DNA from: Anaerolineae bacterium
GTDB lineage: Bacteria > Chloroflexota > Anaerolineae > UBA1429
Assembly (NCBI GenBank): GCA_016928125.1
Contig: JAFGLK010000148.1
Span: forward strand, 1-22,156
DNA: 22,156 bases
Direction: 5' to 3'
Below, piece by piece: positions 8,076 to 17,042 of this stretch; positions within the stretch are counted from its first letter, which is position 1, and every line of letters starts with the position of its first letter. The notes under the pieces were generated by a model that did not search any database, was not told the origin of the DNA, and was given only the letters and a program-made list of their open reading frames with translations. Made by a program: the position numbers and the translations under genes.

Positions 8076-8894
8076 CTAGTCTTGCAGCATCGCTACCATC
8101 AGCAGCGAACACGCGTTCCGAGTGCTCTCGTACACCCCGCGCAGCAGAGCCGCCATGGCTGGGACCAGCACATGACGGCGCCAACGGTGGTACCAAATCC
8201 ATCTGCCCATCAGGCGCCTACTCAGGTAGCCAGATAGACTGAGCGGCATGAGCAAGTCATGCAACCTCAGCATGCGCGCGGGCGCATAGCGGCGGTGTTC
8301 CACAAGCCTCAATCCGCTCTCCTCAAGCAGTTCGCGCCAGGTAGGCACATCGTAGAGATGAACCTGCCCAAAAGCCCGATCGTAGGCCGCGGCATAACGC
8401 ACGGCGAGCGCGCGCAACCCCAATCCACGTAAGATCGCGGCCCCTGACAACGCCTGGGACGATCGCTCAGTGGGCACGGTGAAGATCAGCCGTCCTGAAG
8501 GCGCCAACACCCTGGCAACCTCACGCAGGCCCTGCGCGAGGTCGGGCACGTGCTCAAGCACAGAGTTCGATAGCACCGTACCAAAGATCCGGTTGCCAAA
8601 AGGCATGTGTGTCAAATCCGCACAGGTCACAATTCGGTAGATTCCCCGGCCCTTGGCCAGCGAGAGAGCATCCCAGGCCAGGTCTAGCCCAGCATCTACA
8701 GACTCAACGCACCCTTCACGCAGGATACTCGCCATCAATCCGTTGCCGCAGCCCAGATCCAGGATAGGAGGCTCGAATTCGTAATCGTTCAGTTCGCGAC
8801 ACTCTACGGCGCGCAAGAGCGCGAGAGCCGCTGGTGCTTCGGCGAGGTACGCCTCAAGAAAGTCCTGGCTGGGCTCACCTGTCTGGCTGCTCAT
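8076..8894 (-). CDS. Class I SAM-dependent methyltransferase
   Basis: A 272-residue protein with a Rossmann methyltransferase core. Motif I is ILDLGCGNG (44-52), an acidic ribose-binding position falls at D71 in AGLDLAWDAL, ADLTHMPFG is motif II-like (92-100), and SNSVLEHVPD (109-118) with LAPSGRLIFTVP (130-141) completes the fold. This arrangement is typical of Methyltransf_11-type enzymes. The basic C-terminal ~70 residues, with LHDLLMPLSLSGYLSRRLMGR and a hydrophobic stretch, may contact the membrane. Its place among glycosyltransferases suggests it methylates a sugar or lipid-linked glycan, perhaps as a capping step, but the acceptor is unknown. ATG at 8894 follows AGGAG with a four-base spacer, just after the preceding stop. 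Confidence 0.85.
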   Translation of the reverse strand: MSSQTGEPSQDFLEAYLAEAPAALALLRAVECRELNDYEFEPPILDLGCGNGLMASILREGCVESVDAGLDLAWDALSLAKGRGIYRIVTCADLTHMPFGNRIFGTVLSNSVLEHVPDLAQGLREVARVLAPSGRLIFTVPTERSSQALSGAAILRGLGLRALAVRYAAAYDRAFGQVHLYDVPTWRELLEESGLRLVEHRRYAPARMLRLHDLLMPLSLSGYLSRRLMGRWIWYHRWRRHVLVPAMAALLRGVYESTRNACSLLMVAMLQD

Positions 8895-8909
8895 CTTGCT
8901 CCTATGCCA

Positions 8910-11603
8910 TCATGGCGTGACCTGCTCCTCCTCCACCAGCGCTGGGTAGGGCTCGCCGAGCTCAAGGCGAGGTTGCGCCAACCTGCGCGCGAGATAGTGC
9001 GTCCACCAGAGGAGCATACCAGCCAGGGTGAGGAAGCTCATCGCATAGCTGGCAAGGACATACCAGGGACGCTGAAAGCCAAAGTCCACGCGATGCAGCC
9101 CTGGCTCCAAGCGCACACCCAAAAGTGCCCAATTCACGCGTAGAGCGGGTCTGGGCTCGCCGTCCACGGTGACGCGCCAATGCGGGTACCAAGACTCGGC
9201 TACGGTAAGTACGCCCCTGTGTGGAATCTCTGTCTCGACATGGATCTCGCCCCAAGAGAGCCGCTCTGGCCACACCCAAGCATCCACAGCGGGGGCCGAG
9301 GGTAACTGCTGAAGGTCCTCCTGTCTCAAGAAGCGATTCTCCAATGAGCGAGGCAGAATCACCGTCGCATCACCCGCCTCGATGACCGACTCGTCAATGA
9401 GCAAGTAGTCAACAGGAAGCGCTTCAGGATCGCGCAGATCAAAGATGCGCTGCTGGTTCCGTCGCAGGCCAGGACCCACAGCCACGTCATTGGCAATCAA
9501 GGCGATACCGCGTCGCACCAAGGGCGGCAGAGCCTTGAAAGAGAGATAAAAGTCATCCGCCACGTCCAACGCAGTGAGGCTGTAAAAGTGAGCGTACGAG
9601 CCGTTGTCCGGGTTCTCCCAGATCTGAATGTCGCCTACCTCGTAGGCGACGGCGTAATTCGCCTCTCTGAGCTGAGGCCGAATCTCGGCGGTGATCCCAT
9701 CGTTCTCGCGCAAGAGAACGTAACGCACCTGGTGGAGATGAAGCACTACTGCCAGCTCGGTCCAAGCCGTTTGCTGCCAGGTGTGCAGAGGCGCTCCATT
9801 ATCATAGTAGCCGACAAAGCGCGGCATGGGCAGCTCGATCAAAGAGATGGCCCTGAGATACTGGTCACGCGGCAATGCCGAGGCCTCCCACAAGCGACCA
9901 GTGGATCCGTGTTCGGCCAGCCAGGCATAGGCCTGTTTCTCGCTCTCGCTGAAATAGGCCGCTGTCGTCTGGTAGGCCCCTGCAGCCGGGGACAGATCGA
10001 GAATGATGGCCACGGTGATCAGCAAGCTCGCACCCAAAGCGAGCACCCTCCGAATCCAGCGCGAAGACCGAAGATCGGCCAAAGCTCGCCAGCCGAGAAC
10101 CCGTCCTACCCACGCCATCCAGCCCGAGAGGCGCCCAGGCAGCCTCTCGAGCAACCAACGCACGCCGAATCCGGCAAGGATGGACATAAAGGTCACGACC
10201 AGGAGCAAGCTTCGAAATGGCGAGAGGCGACCGATGACAGGAAGCCGGTTGAAAAAGTTCAAGGCAAATGTGGGGCCAGATGCCATCAGGATCGCCAGAA
10301 CGAGCCCGATAGCCGCGGCGGCAGCAGCAAAGTGGCGTCGCACGGTGCCAAGCCCGAGCAATGCCAGGAAGGTGACAAAGAGCCCAGGATACCAAGCCAC
10401 GCTCCAGAAAGAGTGTACCAAACTGGGCAATTGCGGATCGTCGACCGTCAGCCGTAAGGCCCCGGGGAGATTCAGACGTTGCCCCACCGCATACCAGACC
10501 AGACTCGGGGTCACGGAATAGTCGCGAAGCAACTCGTCCGAAAAGGTCGTGCCTTGCGCGTGTTTGGCGTGAATGCCCACGTTGTGGGTCTCCAAGAGGC
10601 CAGGCAACCAGAAGAAAGCAGACACGCCGATGGCGACGAGCCCCACAATGGCGCAGCCCGTCGCCACACGCCCAAGACGGCTGCGTAGATCGCGGACGCG
10701 CGCCCTTAGGGGCGATCCGGGAGTGATGGGCTGACCCGCATTGAATTCGTGCAGCACCAGATAGAGCACGACAAACGGCCCGGCGATGAGTGCATACTCA
10801 CTGCTGATGATAGGAAACAGCGCCAGAATCAGTCCGATCAGGAAAAGGCGCGGCATACGGGATGGCAGCGTCTCACTCAGGCCGGGGGCGGATGGCATCT
10901 CGCCGTCGTCTTCTTGAGCGCCTTGCTTGCGGGGGACGCAATCGACAGAAAGGCCTGGATACACTCTCTCCGACTCTATAGCCCACAACGCCAGGGGCAG
11001 GATCACCCAGAAGGCGGCATGAATCCACGTTTCCACCCCGACGTGATTGTGATACGGAAACAGCTCATAGATGCAGGCACCTATGAGCGCAGCAGCGTAT
11101 CCGGCCAGTGAGCGCTCGCCGGGTGGGCAGAGCACCTTGCGCAGATAGAGATACATGCTGATCCCAGAGCCTGCCATGACCAGAAAGTAGAAACCGACCA
11201 GCGCCTCATCCAGAGCCAGCCCGCTCCAGAGCGCAAGCCCAGCCACGAGATAGTAAACAGGATAAGATAGGAATCGAAGCCATGGAAATCCAGAGAACCA
11301 GTATGGATTCCACTCGTTCAGCATGTCGCCCTGGCCAAGCTCTTGCGTGAACATCCATACGACGGCCATCTCGGTGAGAACTTCGCGACGCGACGAGGTC
11401 GGCAACATCGGCTGGGCAAAGCGTTCAGGCGCCACGTAAGGCCATAGCCAGTTGCGCATGAGCCATGCGGTGAGCAAGACGATGATCACCAAGGGAATGC
11501 CCCAGCTCAAGAGAGCGGCCAGGCAACGCCGCCTGGTGGCGCCAGCTGATGGCCCCTTGACGAACGTACGCCGGAATCGCGAGAAGAGAGAGCGCTCAGA
11601 CAT
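8910..11603 (-). CDS. Large YfhO/PTPS-related-type membrane glycosyltransferase-like protein
   Basis: An 897-residue protein read from ATG at 11603; a longer frame to 11633 would overlap the GNAT gene more deeply. It has a basic N-terminus, a first helix at about 30-50 and an outer loop with NEWNPYWFSGFPWLRFLSYP (about 96-115). That loop is characteristic of the '6-pyruvoyl-tetrahydropterin synthase-related' membrane domain, which despite its name is not a pterin enzyme. Many helices follow up to about residue 540. A large extracytoplasmic region then contains VRYVLLREN, ends in a YfhO-like beta segment with YPHWRVTVDGEP (about 806-817), and is closed by a last helix at about 847-867. YfhO-type proteins are linked to glycosylation of lipoteichoic acid or similar polymers. 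A GT-C-like role is likely but unproven. The start overlaps the GNAT stop by eight bases, which suggests translational coupling. Confidence 0.82.
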   Translation of the reverse strand: MSERSLFSRFRRTFVKGPSAGATRRRCLAALLSWGIPLVIIVLLTAWLMRNWLWPYVAPERFAQPMLPTSSRREVLTEMAVVWMFTQELGQGDMLNEWNPYWFSGFPWLRFLSYPVYYLVAGLALWSGLALDEALVGFYFLVMAGSGISMYLYLRKVLCPPGERSLAGYAAALIGACIYELFPYHNHVGVETWIHAAFWVILPLALWAIESERVYPGLSVDCVPRKQGAQEDDGEMPSAPGLSETLPSRMPRLFLIGLILALFPIISSEYALIAGPFVVLYLVLHEFNAGQPITPGSPLRARVRDLRSRLGRVATGCAIVGLVAIGVSAFFWLPGLLETHNVGIHAKHAQGTTFSDELLRDYSVTPSLVWYAVGQRLNLPGALRLTVDDPQLPSLVHSFWSVAWYPGLFVTFLALLGLGTVRRHFAAAAAAIGLVLAILMASGPTFALNFFNRLPVIGRLSPFRSLLLVVTFMSILAGFGVRWLLERLPGRLSGWMAWVGRVLGWRALADLRSSRWIRRVLALGASLLITVAIILDLSPAAGAYQTTAAYFSESEKQAYAWLAEHGSTGRLWEASALPRDQYLRAISLIELPMPRFVGYYDNGAPLHTWQQTAWTELAVVLHLHQVRYVLLRENDGITAEIRPQLREANYAVAYEVGDIQIWENPDNGSYAHFYSLTALDVADDFYLSFKALPPLVRRGIALIANDVAVGPGLRRNQQRIFDLRDPEALPVDYLLIDESVIEAGDATVILPRSLENRFLRQEDLQQLPSAPAVDAWVWPERLSWGEIHVETEIPHRGVLTVAESWYPHWRVTVDGEPRPALRVNWALLGVRLEPGLHRVDFGFQRPWYVLASYAMSFLTLAGMLLWWTHYLARRLAQPRLELGEPYPALVEEEQVTP

Positions 11604-12255
11604 GTCCCGCCTGCCCTGTAGGCTGCGGCTCACCCTGACGATCGAGCTTCTGCCGCGACACGGGCGAGAGCCGATACCAATGCATCAGCCGTCCATACAT
11701 GACCAGGCTACGCACCAGCTGCATACCGCGCCTCTGATAGAACCTTTGCGCACGTGTGTTCGCATCGTCCACAATCAGCCCCATACTTTCGATCCCGCGC
11801 CGATGAAGCTCAGCGACGAAGCTCTGAAAGAGCGCCTGGCCCAGTCCCTGCCCGCGCGCACCTGAGCGCACGCCGATGAAGAGCAGCTCAGCCTCGCCTG
11901 CTGGCGCGCCTTCTGCGTTCGGACGGCGTATCGTCTCGAGCAGATAGCGCACCAAGGAGGGATCGCGCAGCACGGCAAGACAGACCGCCGGCGCCAAGGC
12001 GAGGCCTCGGGCGCGAATCAACTCCTTGAAGAGCCGCCCCGAATCGAATGTGCCTACCACCAGACCCAGGACTTGGTCATCCCCTGCCAAAGCCACAAAA
12101 CCAAAGCAGGCAGGGGAGGCGGCCATCTGGCCATAGAGCGCCCTCAAGAAGGCCGGACCGAGCCGCGTCAAGAAGGTGCCCGGCTGGCCCTCGGCGTGAA
12201 TCTCCGCAGCAGCTCCAGTATGCTCTCTTGAGAAGAGTTCAATGCGAAAGGTCAC
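11596..12255 (-). CDS. GNAT family N-acyltransferase, probably acting on an amino sugar
   Basis: A 219-residue protein with a GNAT domain over about 3-195. The acyl-CoA pyrophosphate-binding motif A is IGVRSGARGQGLGQAL (127-142, R134-G135-Q136-G137-L138-G139). DDANTRAQRFYQRRGM (163-178) matches the C-terminal GNAT motif (N..A..FY...G). The middle segment RLFKELIRARGLALAP resembles the insert of sugar-modifying GNATs that act on small amino substrates. The GTG start at 12255 follows GAGAGG about seven bases upstream. It lies directly after a sugar aminotransferase gene, so the simplest reading is a two-step aminate-then-acylate module, like WecE/WecD or FdtB/FdtC in principle. Acyl group and substrate cannot be told from the sequence. 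Confidence 0.82.
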   Translation of the reverse strand: MTFRIELFSREHTGAAAEIHAEGQPGTFLTRLGPAFLRALYGQMAASPACFGFVALAGDDQVLGLVVGTFDSGRLFKELIRARGLALAPAVCLAVLRDPSLVRYLLETIRRPNAEGAPAGEAELLFIGVRSGARGQGLGQALFQSFVAELHRRGIESMGLIVDDANTRAQRFYQRRGMQLVRSLVMYGRLMHWYRLSPVSRQKLDRQGEPQPTGQAGHV

Positions 12256-12278
12256 AGCAATCCTCTCAAACGGTAGCC

Positions 12279-13382
12279 CTAGTCAGGAACAGCCAACTCG
12301 GCCAACTGCTCGCAGATGTAGTCGATTTGGGCCTCGCCAAGCTTGACGGAGCTAGGCAAGTTGATCCCACGCGCCGCTAGATCCTCTGCCACTGGCAGCG
12401 AGATCTGCCGCAGATGGCAGGGCATCGTATGAATAGCATGGAAAAAGGGGCGCGTGTCCACGCCACGCTCGCGCAGGGCTGCCATCGTCTCGTCGCGCGA
12501 CAGCGGAAACGCGTCACCGATCAGGATCGAATACATCCAGTAGACGTTGCTGGCCCAGGGCGCCTCGGGGTGCAACGTGATGCCGGGAACATCCCCCAAT
12601 CGCTCGCGGTACAGCGCCGCATTGCGACGCTTGATCTCGACAAAGCACTCCAGGCGCTCGAGCTGCGCCAGGCCCAAGGCGGCCTGGAGGTTGGTCAGTC
12701 GGTAATTGTAGCCGATCAGGGGATGATAATACCGCAGGGTGGGAGACATGGCATGGTCGCGCAGGAACTTGGCGCGCTCGTACCAGCTCTCATCGTTGAG
12801 GGTCAGCATGCCCCCCTCGCCGGTCGTGATCACTTTGTTACCGTAGAAACTAAAGCAAGAGATATCGCCCATGGAGCCACAAGGATGTCCCTTGTAGAGG
12901 GCGCCGTGCGCCTCGGCGGCATCCTCGATCACGTAGAGATCGTGCCGCCGCGCCACCTCCAGCATCGCATCCATGTCCACCGGATGGCCGTATAGGTCCA
13001 CCGGAATGATCGCCTTGGTACGCTCGGTGATGGCCGCCTCGAGCAGGGATGCGTCCATCTGCCAGTAGTCCGGCTCCGAGTCGACAAAGATCGGGGTTGC
13101 GCCCGTGTAGCTCACCGCATTGGCGGTGGCCACAAAGGTCAGCGCGGGCACCAGCACCTCATCGCCCGGGCCAATCCCCAGAGTGGCCAGCGCGAGATGC
13201 AGGGCCGCCGTGCCATTGCAGACCGAAAGGCCGTGGCGCCGCTCACACAAAGCGGCCATGCGCTCCTCAAAGGCCCCCACATACTTGCCCAGCGAGGAGA
13301 CCCACTCAGTCACCACGCACTCGGTCACGTATTCCAGCTCATTCCCGCTCAGATCGGGTTCCGCCACAGGGATCCTTTGCAT
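12279..13382 (-). CDS. DegT/DnrJ/EryC1/StrS PLP-dependent sugar aminotransferase
   Basis: A 367-residue protein of normal family length read from ATG at 13382. The open frame runs to 13406, but the strong GTGAGG site directly upstream of 13382 and the position of the preceding stop favour this start. RIPVAEPDLSGNELEYV forms the N-terminus and NGTAALHLAL lies near 56-65. EDAAEAHGALYKG (about 153-165) carries the PLP-contacting acidic residue. SFYGNKVITTGEGGML (about 178-193) has the Schiff-base lysine at about K183. It should transfer an amino group, usually from glutamate, to a nucleotide keto-sugar, giving an amino sugar for the glycan. No 4,6-dehydratase or nucleotidyltransferase is in this window, so the substrate must be made elsewhere. 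The GNAT gene follows 23 bases downstream. Confidence 0.93.
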   Translation of the reverse strand: MQRIPVAEPDLSGNELEYVTECVVTEWVSSLGKYVGAFEERMAALCERRHGLSVCNGTAALHLALATLGIGPGDEVLVPALTFVATANAVSYTGATPIFVDSEPDYWQMDASLLEAAITERTKAIIPVDLYGHPVDMDAMLEVARRHDLYVIEDAAEAHGALYKGHPCGSMGDISCFSFYGNKVITTGEGGMLTLNDESWYERAKFLRDHAMSPTLRYYHPLIGYNYRLTNLQAALGLAQLERLECFVEIKRRNAALYRERLGDVPGITLHPEAPWASNVYWMYSILIGDAFPLSRDETMAALRERGVDTRPFFHAIHTMPCHLRQISLPVAEDLAARGINLPSSVKLGEAQIDYICEQLAELAVPD

Positions 13383-13388
13383 CGATCG

Positions 13389-13394
13389 CCTCAC
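13389..13394 (-). promoter_or_regulatory. Shine-Dalgarno site for aminotransferase, containing the upstream stop codon
   Basis: The minus strand reads GTGAGG six bases before the ATG at 13382. The TGA inside it is the stop codon of the preceding GT-C-like gene. This favours the 13382 start and suggests translational coupling. Confidence 0.6.
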
Positions 13395-15397
13395 TTCGCG
13401 CCCCATGCATGGGCAGCATGGGCCTCTTGTCGGATTTCGTAGACGTGGATTTGGTCGTTCAGAAAAGCCTGTCGATCTCCATTGATCAACTCTGTGGAGG
13501 GCACATCAGCGCGTGGCTCAACCAGATGCAGCAATCGATCGCCGCGGAAGAGCGGGCGATCCTGCCAGACGCCGATGGCCTGCAGCCCTTCAAGCTCCGC
13601 GATGCGCGCCTCAATCCGCGGCCATTCCGGGCCATAGCTGTGCGCACCCACCAATACATACCGGACTCGCCAAGACCTGAGCTGCTCCAGAGCGCTCTCA
13701 GCGGGCCATCCCGCCAGCGTCTCGGCGGCCTCCTCGTACGCCTCTGGAGCAAAGGTGCCATATCCATAGGCCATGGCATGCCGATGCACGCGCTGAGGAT
13801 AAAGCATCCAACCATACCAGGTCTTTTCCAGAGGGTAATGCATGATCGCTCCATCGCCCGATTGGGCGGCGAGCCACTCATCCACAGGCTGGCCGCGCAC
13901 CTCGGTGTACCCATAGGCATAGGGCAGGACCGACAGATCCAAGAGCGCGAGCAGCAGCAATCCCATGCCAAGGCATGTGCGACCCATGCCAGGCGCCTGC
14001 TGACCGCTCCGTGCAGGTCTCGTCAGGACGACATCCAGTCCGCGAGCGGAGAGGACGGCCACGCTCAGCACAACCAACAACCCGAAACGCGACCACACGC
14101 GCATGGCGCTCATGAACGGCACAAAGAGATAGAGCAGCAGCGTCGGCATGGGCAGGATGATTGCCCCTTCGCGTTGCATCGCCCCGTAACTCACCTTGTT
14201 CAAGGCGAGTCTGCCTGTCAGGACATACAGGACGCGCGAGACCTGATACTCCACCGCGGCTGGCACTCGCAAGTATACCGGCTCGCCCGCGTAATGCAAT
14301 GTGGTGCCTAGCGCCAGAACAAAGGCGGCCGCCCCTAACCCAGCATACACCTTGAGGCATCTGCCTCGCCTATCGCTTGCTCTGAGACTGCACACAAGAC
14401 CAAACAGGGCGAGGATAAGCGAAACCCATCCCAGATAGATCAGGTTCTCATTGATATTCTGGCAGTAGCTGCGCGTCAGCCCCGCCCCCCAGAGGGAATG
14501 CATCGCATTGGGATAGATAAAGTCCACGGGGCTTGCCGACCATTGGTCCACATAGGCCAGCGAATGGCTGTAGCCCATCTGGCCGCCTCGATATAGCTTC
14601 ACGGTCTGGACCGCCGCTGGCGCCAACAGCAGGCCTCCCATGATGATCGCGAGGCTCCAGCCCAAGAGGGCGTCCCGATGTGAAGAGCGGCGGGTCGTGT
14701 CTCCTCTGTGTCGCACAGCAAGCCAACGGAGTAACGCATATCCCAGGACGAACGGCCCGACCATAAAGGCATAGTACCACGACGAGAGCGCCGTCAGACC
14801 CCCAAAGAGCCCCACCAGCCAACCTCTGCGCCAGGACGGTTGGCGCAGCATACGCTCGACAGCCCAGAATAGCAGGGCGATCCATCCTGTGCCCATGAGA
14901 GGCAGGTGCCCGGCGCCCAGGTGAGACATGCGGTAGGGGCAGAACGCAAAGACAGCCCCCCCGAAAACGCTCGCCAGAGCACTGCATTCCAGATCCTGCA
15001 GCAGCAAAAAGAGCCCATATCCGCTGAGGACAAACGAGAGATACATCGCCGCATTATAAGCCACCGTCTCGCCGAAAAGGGCCGTGATCGGCAGCCAGAG
15101 CACGGTGTTGGCCATCGTGGTCTCTGAGAGGGCCAGTGGATAGCCAAAAGGATAGAACACGTCCGGGTTGAAAAAGGGCGACACCTTCAGATCGAGCAAC
15201 GCATGCTTGAACCACCACATTTTCCAGACGTATTCCAGATTGTCGCCTGGGGGCCCCAGAACCGCGCTGCCGAAATGCACCACCAGAGGCCAGGTCATGA
15301 TGGCCGTGAGGAGTGCGAACAGTGCCAGCACGGCCAGATGCCATCTCCAACGCAGGCCGCCGGCAGGGACTGAGGCCGTGGCAGGCCGCACCGTCAT
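13391..15397 (-). CDS. GT-C-like polytopic membrane glycosyltransferase (divergent)
   Basis: A 668-residue protein read from ATG at 15397. The same frame is open to 15796, but those 133 extra codons only mirror the upstream gene, and ATGA coupling with a GGGGAG site supports 15397. A first helix spans about 19-40. The outer loop contains LGPPGDNLEYVWKMWWFKHAL (D52, E55) and NPDVFYPFGYPLA (about 77-89), which resembles the acidic first loop of GT-C proteins. About ten helices follow to roughly residue 530. A C-terminal extracytoplasmic region contains WRVRYVLVGAHSYG and a short beta-rich end. It probably transfers sugars from lipid donors outside the membrane. It is not closely alike the WYDEA-type proteins next to it. 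No Pfam name can be assigned with confidence from sequence alone. Confidence 0.82.
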   Translation of the reverse strand: MTVRPATASVPAGGLRWRWHLAVLALFALLTAIMTWPLVVHFGSAVLGPPGDNLEYVWKMWWFKHALLDLKVSPFFNPDVFYPFGYPLALSETTMANTVLWLPITALFGETVAYNAAMYLSFVLSGYGLFLLLQDLECSALASVFGGAVFAFCPYRMSHLGAGHLPLMGTGWIALLFWAVERMLRQPSWRRGWLVGLFGGLTALSSWYYAFMVGPFVLGYALLRWLAVRHRGDTTRRSSHRDALLGWSLAIIMGGLLLAPAAVQTVKLYRGGQMGYSHSLAYVDQWSASPVDFIYPNAMHSLWGAGLTRSYCQNINENLIYLGWVSLILALFGLVCSLRASDRRGRCLKVYAGLGAAAFVLALGTTLHYAGEPVYLRVPAAVEYQVSRVLYVLTGRLALNKVSYGAMQREGAIILPMPTLLLYLFVPFMSAMRVWSRFGLLVVLSVAVLSARGLDVVLTRPARSGQQAPGMGRTCLGMGLLLLALLDLSVLPYAYGYTEVRGQPVDEWLAAQSGDGAIMHYPLEKTWYGWMLYPQRVHRHAMAYGYGTFAPEAYEEAAETLAGWPAESALEQLRSWRVRYVLVGAHSYGPEWPRIEARIAELEGLQAIGVWQDRPLFRGDRLLHLVEPRADVPSTELINGDRQAFLNDQIHVYEIRQEAHAAHAWGAK

Positions 15398-17040
15398 GGT
15401 GCACTCCCCAGGCTGTACGCCACGACATCCACTCCGACGAACGAGGGCGTCTCGGTGCGTCGCAGGTTCTCCGTGCGATCCAGGCGTGCCAGGAGACCGG
15501 CACCGTCGGCATGGCTCAAGACCACCCACAGACGGCTTGGCGTGACACTGGCGAAACGGAGCTCCTCGAGCATCTGCCGCGCCGCAGCGTCGAGCTGGGC
15601 CTCGCTGGCAAAGCGACTGAGGCCGACGCGTTTGACGCCCAAGCTCCAGTCGTAACCCGGCACCCGCGGCGCGGTCTGAGGCAGCGCCTGACGATCCGCG
15701 TAATAGTCGAACGGCACGCGGCATTCCTCGTCCATCAGCACGAGCACGTCTGCAGGCTGAATCTGGCGCCTGAGATAGCCTACGACGCCACGCCAATCCT
15801 CCTTTTGTTGGCCCGCATAGAGGCCGTACAGCGCGTACATGCTGCCGAGCAGCGCCAATGCCAAGGCTACGCCCGCCAAAACGCCTCGCAGCCGACGCGC
15901 CCCAATGGCCACCAGCAACAGGTATGCCGGCATGAACAGGATCAGATAGCGAGGAACCCAGGCCGTCGTGAACTGGCCGAGCAGAAAGACCAAAGCAACC
16001 GGCAAGGCCAAGGCGAGGCAGATGAACAGCAGCCCGCCCCGGGACACGACGCTCTGGCCATCAAGCCACGTCATGCGCGCGTCTCGCCAGGCCAGCGTGC
16101 GAAACAGGACCCACAGGGCCAGGCCCAGAAAGGCCCCTAGGGTCAGCCACCGAAGCATGGATGAGCCCTGAAAACTGATCCCCGTCGTGAATGCGACCAA
16201 CAGGTCCACAACGTGCGCCAGACCGGGCGCGCCATAGCGCTGGGCCAACCAGCCCCACTGATTGAAAGTCAGTAGCTTGGTGCGAAACACAGCAAAGGCC
16301 GGCAGCGCGATCAGCAGGATCACCAGCTGGCCCAACAGCCACCAGCCGAGTTCACGCCAGGCAGAGACCGCCCGAGGCTTATCTGCGATCTCGCCACGGC
16401 GACCTGTGCACACGAGAAGGCCCAGATAGTAGACATTCTCGGCCACCAGCAGCCAGCCGATGTAGTAATGCAGGTGGAAGACAAGCCCACTCAACAAGGC
16501 GTATGCACCCCACCAGCCCCAGCGCCCCTTGAGTGGCCTGCCCTGCTGCATCGCCAGACGCCAGAAGGCATAGAGCGAGGCCAAGGTGAGGAGCATGGCC
16601 CAGGCATACATGCGCACTTCTTGCGAGTACCAGATATGATAGGGGTTCACCGCCAGTAAGAGCGCCCCCATGGCCCCCACGCCACGCCCCAAGATGGCCT
16701 CGCCCAGGTAGTACATTGGCACCATGGTGAGGATGCCTGCCAGAGCCGAGAAGGCCCTCACGGCCCATTCACCCCGCCCAAAGAGACCCATCCAATAATG
16801 GAGCATCAGGTAAAAGAGTGGGAACTCGATTTGCCATTCCCACAGTCGCTGCAGCGAGGCGATCTCCATGCTGCTCGACCACACGCTATAGGCCTCATCA
16901 TACCAGAGGCTCTCGCCCGTCAGGTCGTAGAGGCGCAACGCCGTTGCCAAGGCCGACACGCCCAATAGAACCGCCAGGTCGCGGCCAAAAGCGCGCTTGC
17001 GCGCGCGTTCCCCGAGCGCGCCACCTACCGGGTGCGCCAT
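15394..17040 (-). CDS. GT-C (family 39-like) membrane glycosyltransferase, WYDEA type
   Basis: A 548-residue protein. The N-terminus is basic and the first helix is at about 21-38. The first outer loop has ESLWYDEAYSVW with D48 and E49 as the likely catalytic acids, then EFPLFYLMLHYW (72-83). NPYHIWYSQEVRMYAWAML (132-150) is a hallmark of this bacterial group. Further helices run to about 420. A hydrophilic C-terminal domain begins at KEDWRGVVGYLRRQIQPADVL. The family uses polyprenyl-phosphate sugars on the outer membrane face. It shares its landmarks with the gene immediately upstream (starting 18632), so the two are tandem paralogs. A strong GGAGGAG ribosome site overlaps the end of that gene, and the stop is coupled (ATGA) to the next gene. 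Sugar unknown. Confidence 0.9.
   Translation of the reverse strand: MAHPVGGALGERARKRAFGRDLAVLLGVSALATALRLYDLTGESLWYDEAYSVWSSSMEIASLQRLWEWQIEFPLFYLMLHYWMGLFGRGEWAVRAFSALAGILTMVPMYYLGEAILGRGVGAMGALLLAVNPYHIWYSQEVRMYAWAMLLTLASLYAFWRLAMQQGRPLKGRWGWWGAYALLSGLVFHLHYYIGWLLVAENVYYLGLLVCTGRRGEIADKPRAVSAWRELGWWLLGQLVILLIALPAFAVFRTKLLTFNQWGWLAQRYGAPGLAHVVDLLVAFTTGISFQGSSMLRWLTLGAFLGLALWVLFRTLAWRDARMTWLDGQSVVSRGGLLFICLALALPVALVFLLGQFTTAWVPRYLILFMPAYLLLVAIGARRLRGVLAGVALALALLGSMYALYGLYAGQQKEDWRGVVGYLRRQIQPADVLVLMDEECRVPFDYYADRQALPQTAPRVPGYDWSLGVKRVGLSRFASEAQLDAAARQMLEELRFASVTPSRLWVVLSHADGAGLLARLDRTENLRRTETPSFVGVDVVAYSLGSAP
15404..15409 (-). promoter_or_regulatory. Shine-Dalgarno site for the start at 15397
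   Basis: GGGGAG on the minus strand lies six bases before ATG 15397, which itself overlaps the preceding TGA (ATGA). The site supports the short form of the downstream protein over the form 133 residues longer. Confidence 0.6.
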
Positions 17041-17042
17041 GG

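Noticed and set aside
9588..10457. A 289-codon plus-strand frame, and similar ones at 15313-16140, 16818-17603, 2014-2706 and 5696-6550
   Set aside because: All are antisense to real membrane-protein or GT2 genes and have hydrophilic, Gln/Arg/His-rich translations mirroring hydrophobic codons on the other strand. No motif or ribosome site supports them.
13049..14311. A 420-codon open frame on the plus strand
   Set aside because: It lies antisense to the aminotransferase and the GT-C-like gene, both strongly supported by motifs. Its translation is rich in Arg, Pro, Ser and His with no domain, which is typical of shadow frames in GC-rich DNA.
15398..15796. N-terminal extension of the GT-C-like gene
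   Set aside because: These codons lie inside the previous gene in another frame, give an Arg-rich sequence without a signal or helix, and a coupled ATGA start with a good ribosome site exists at 15397.
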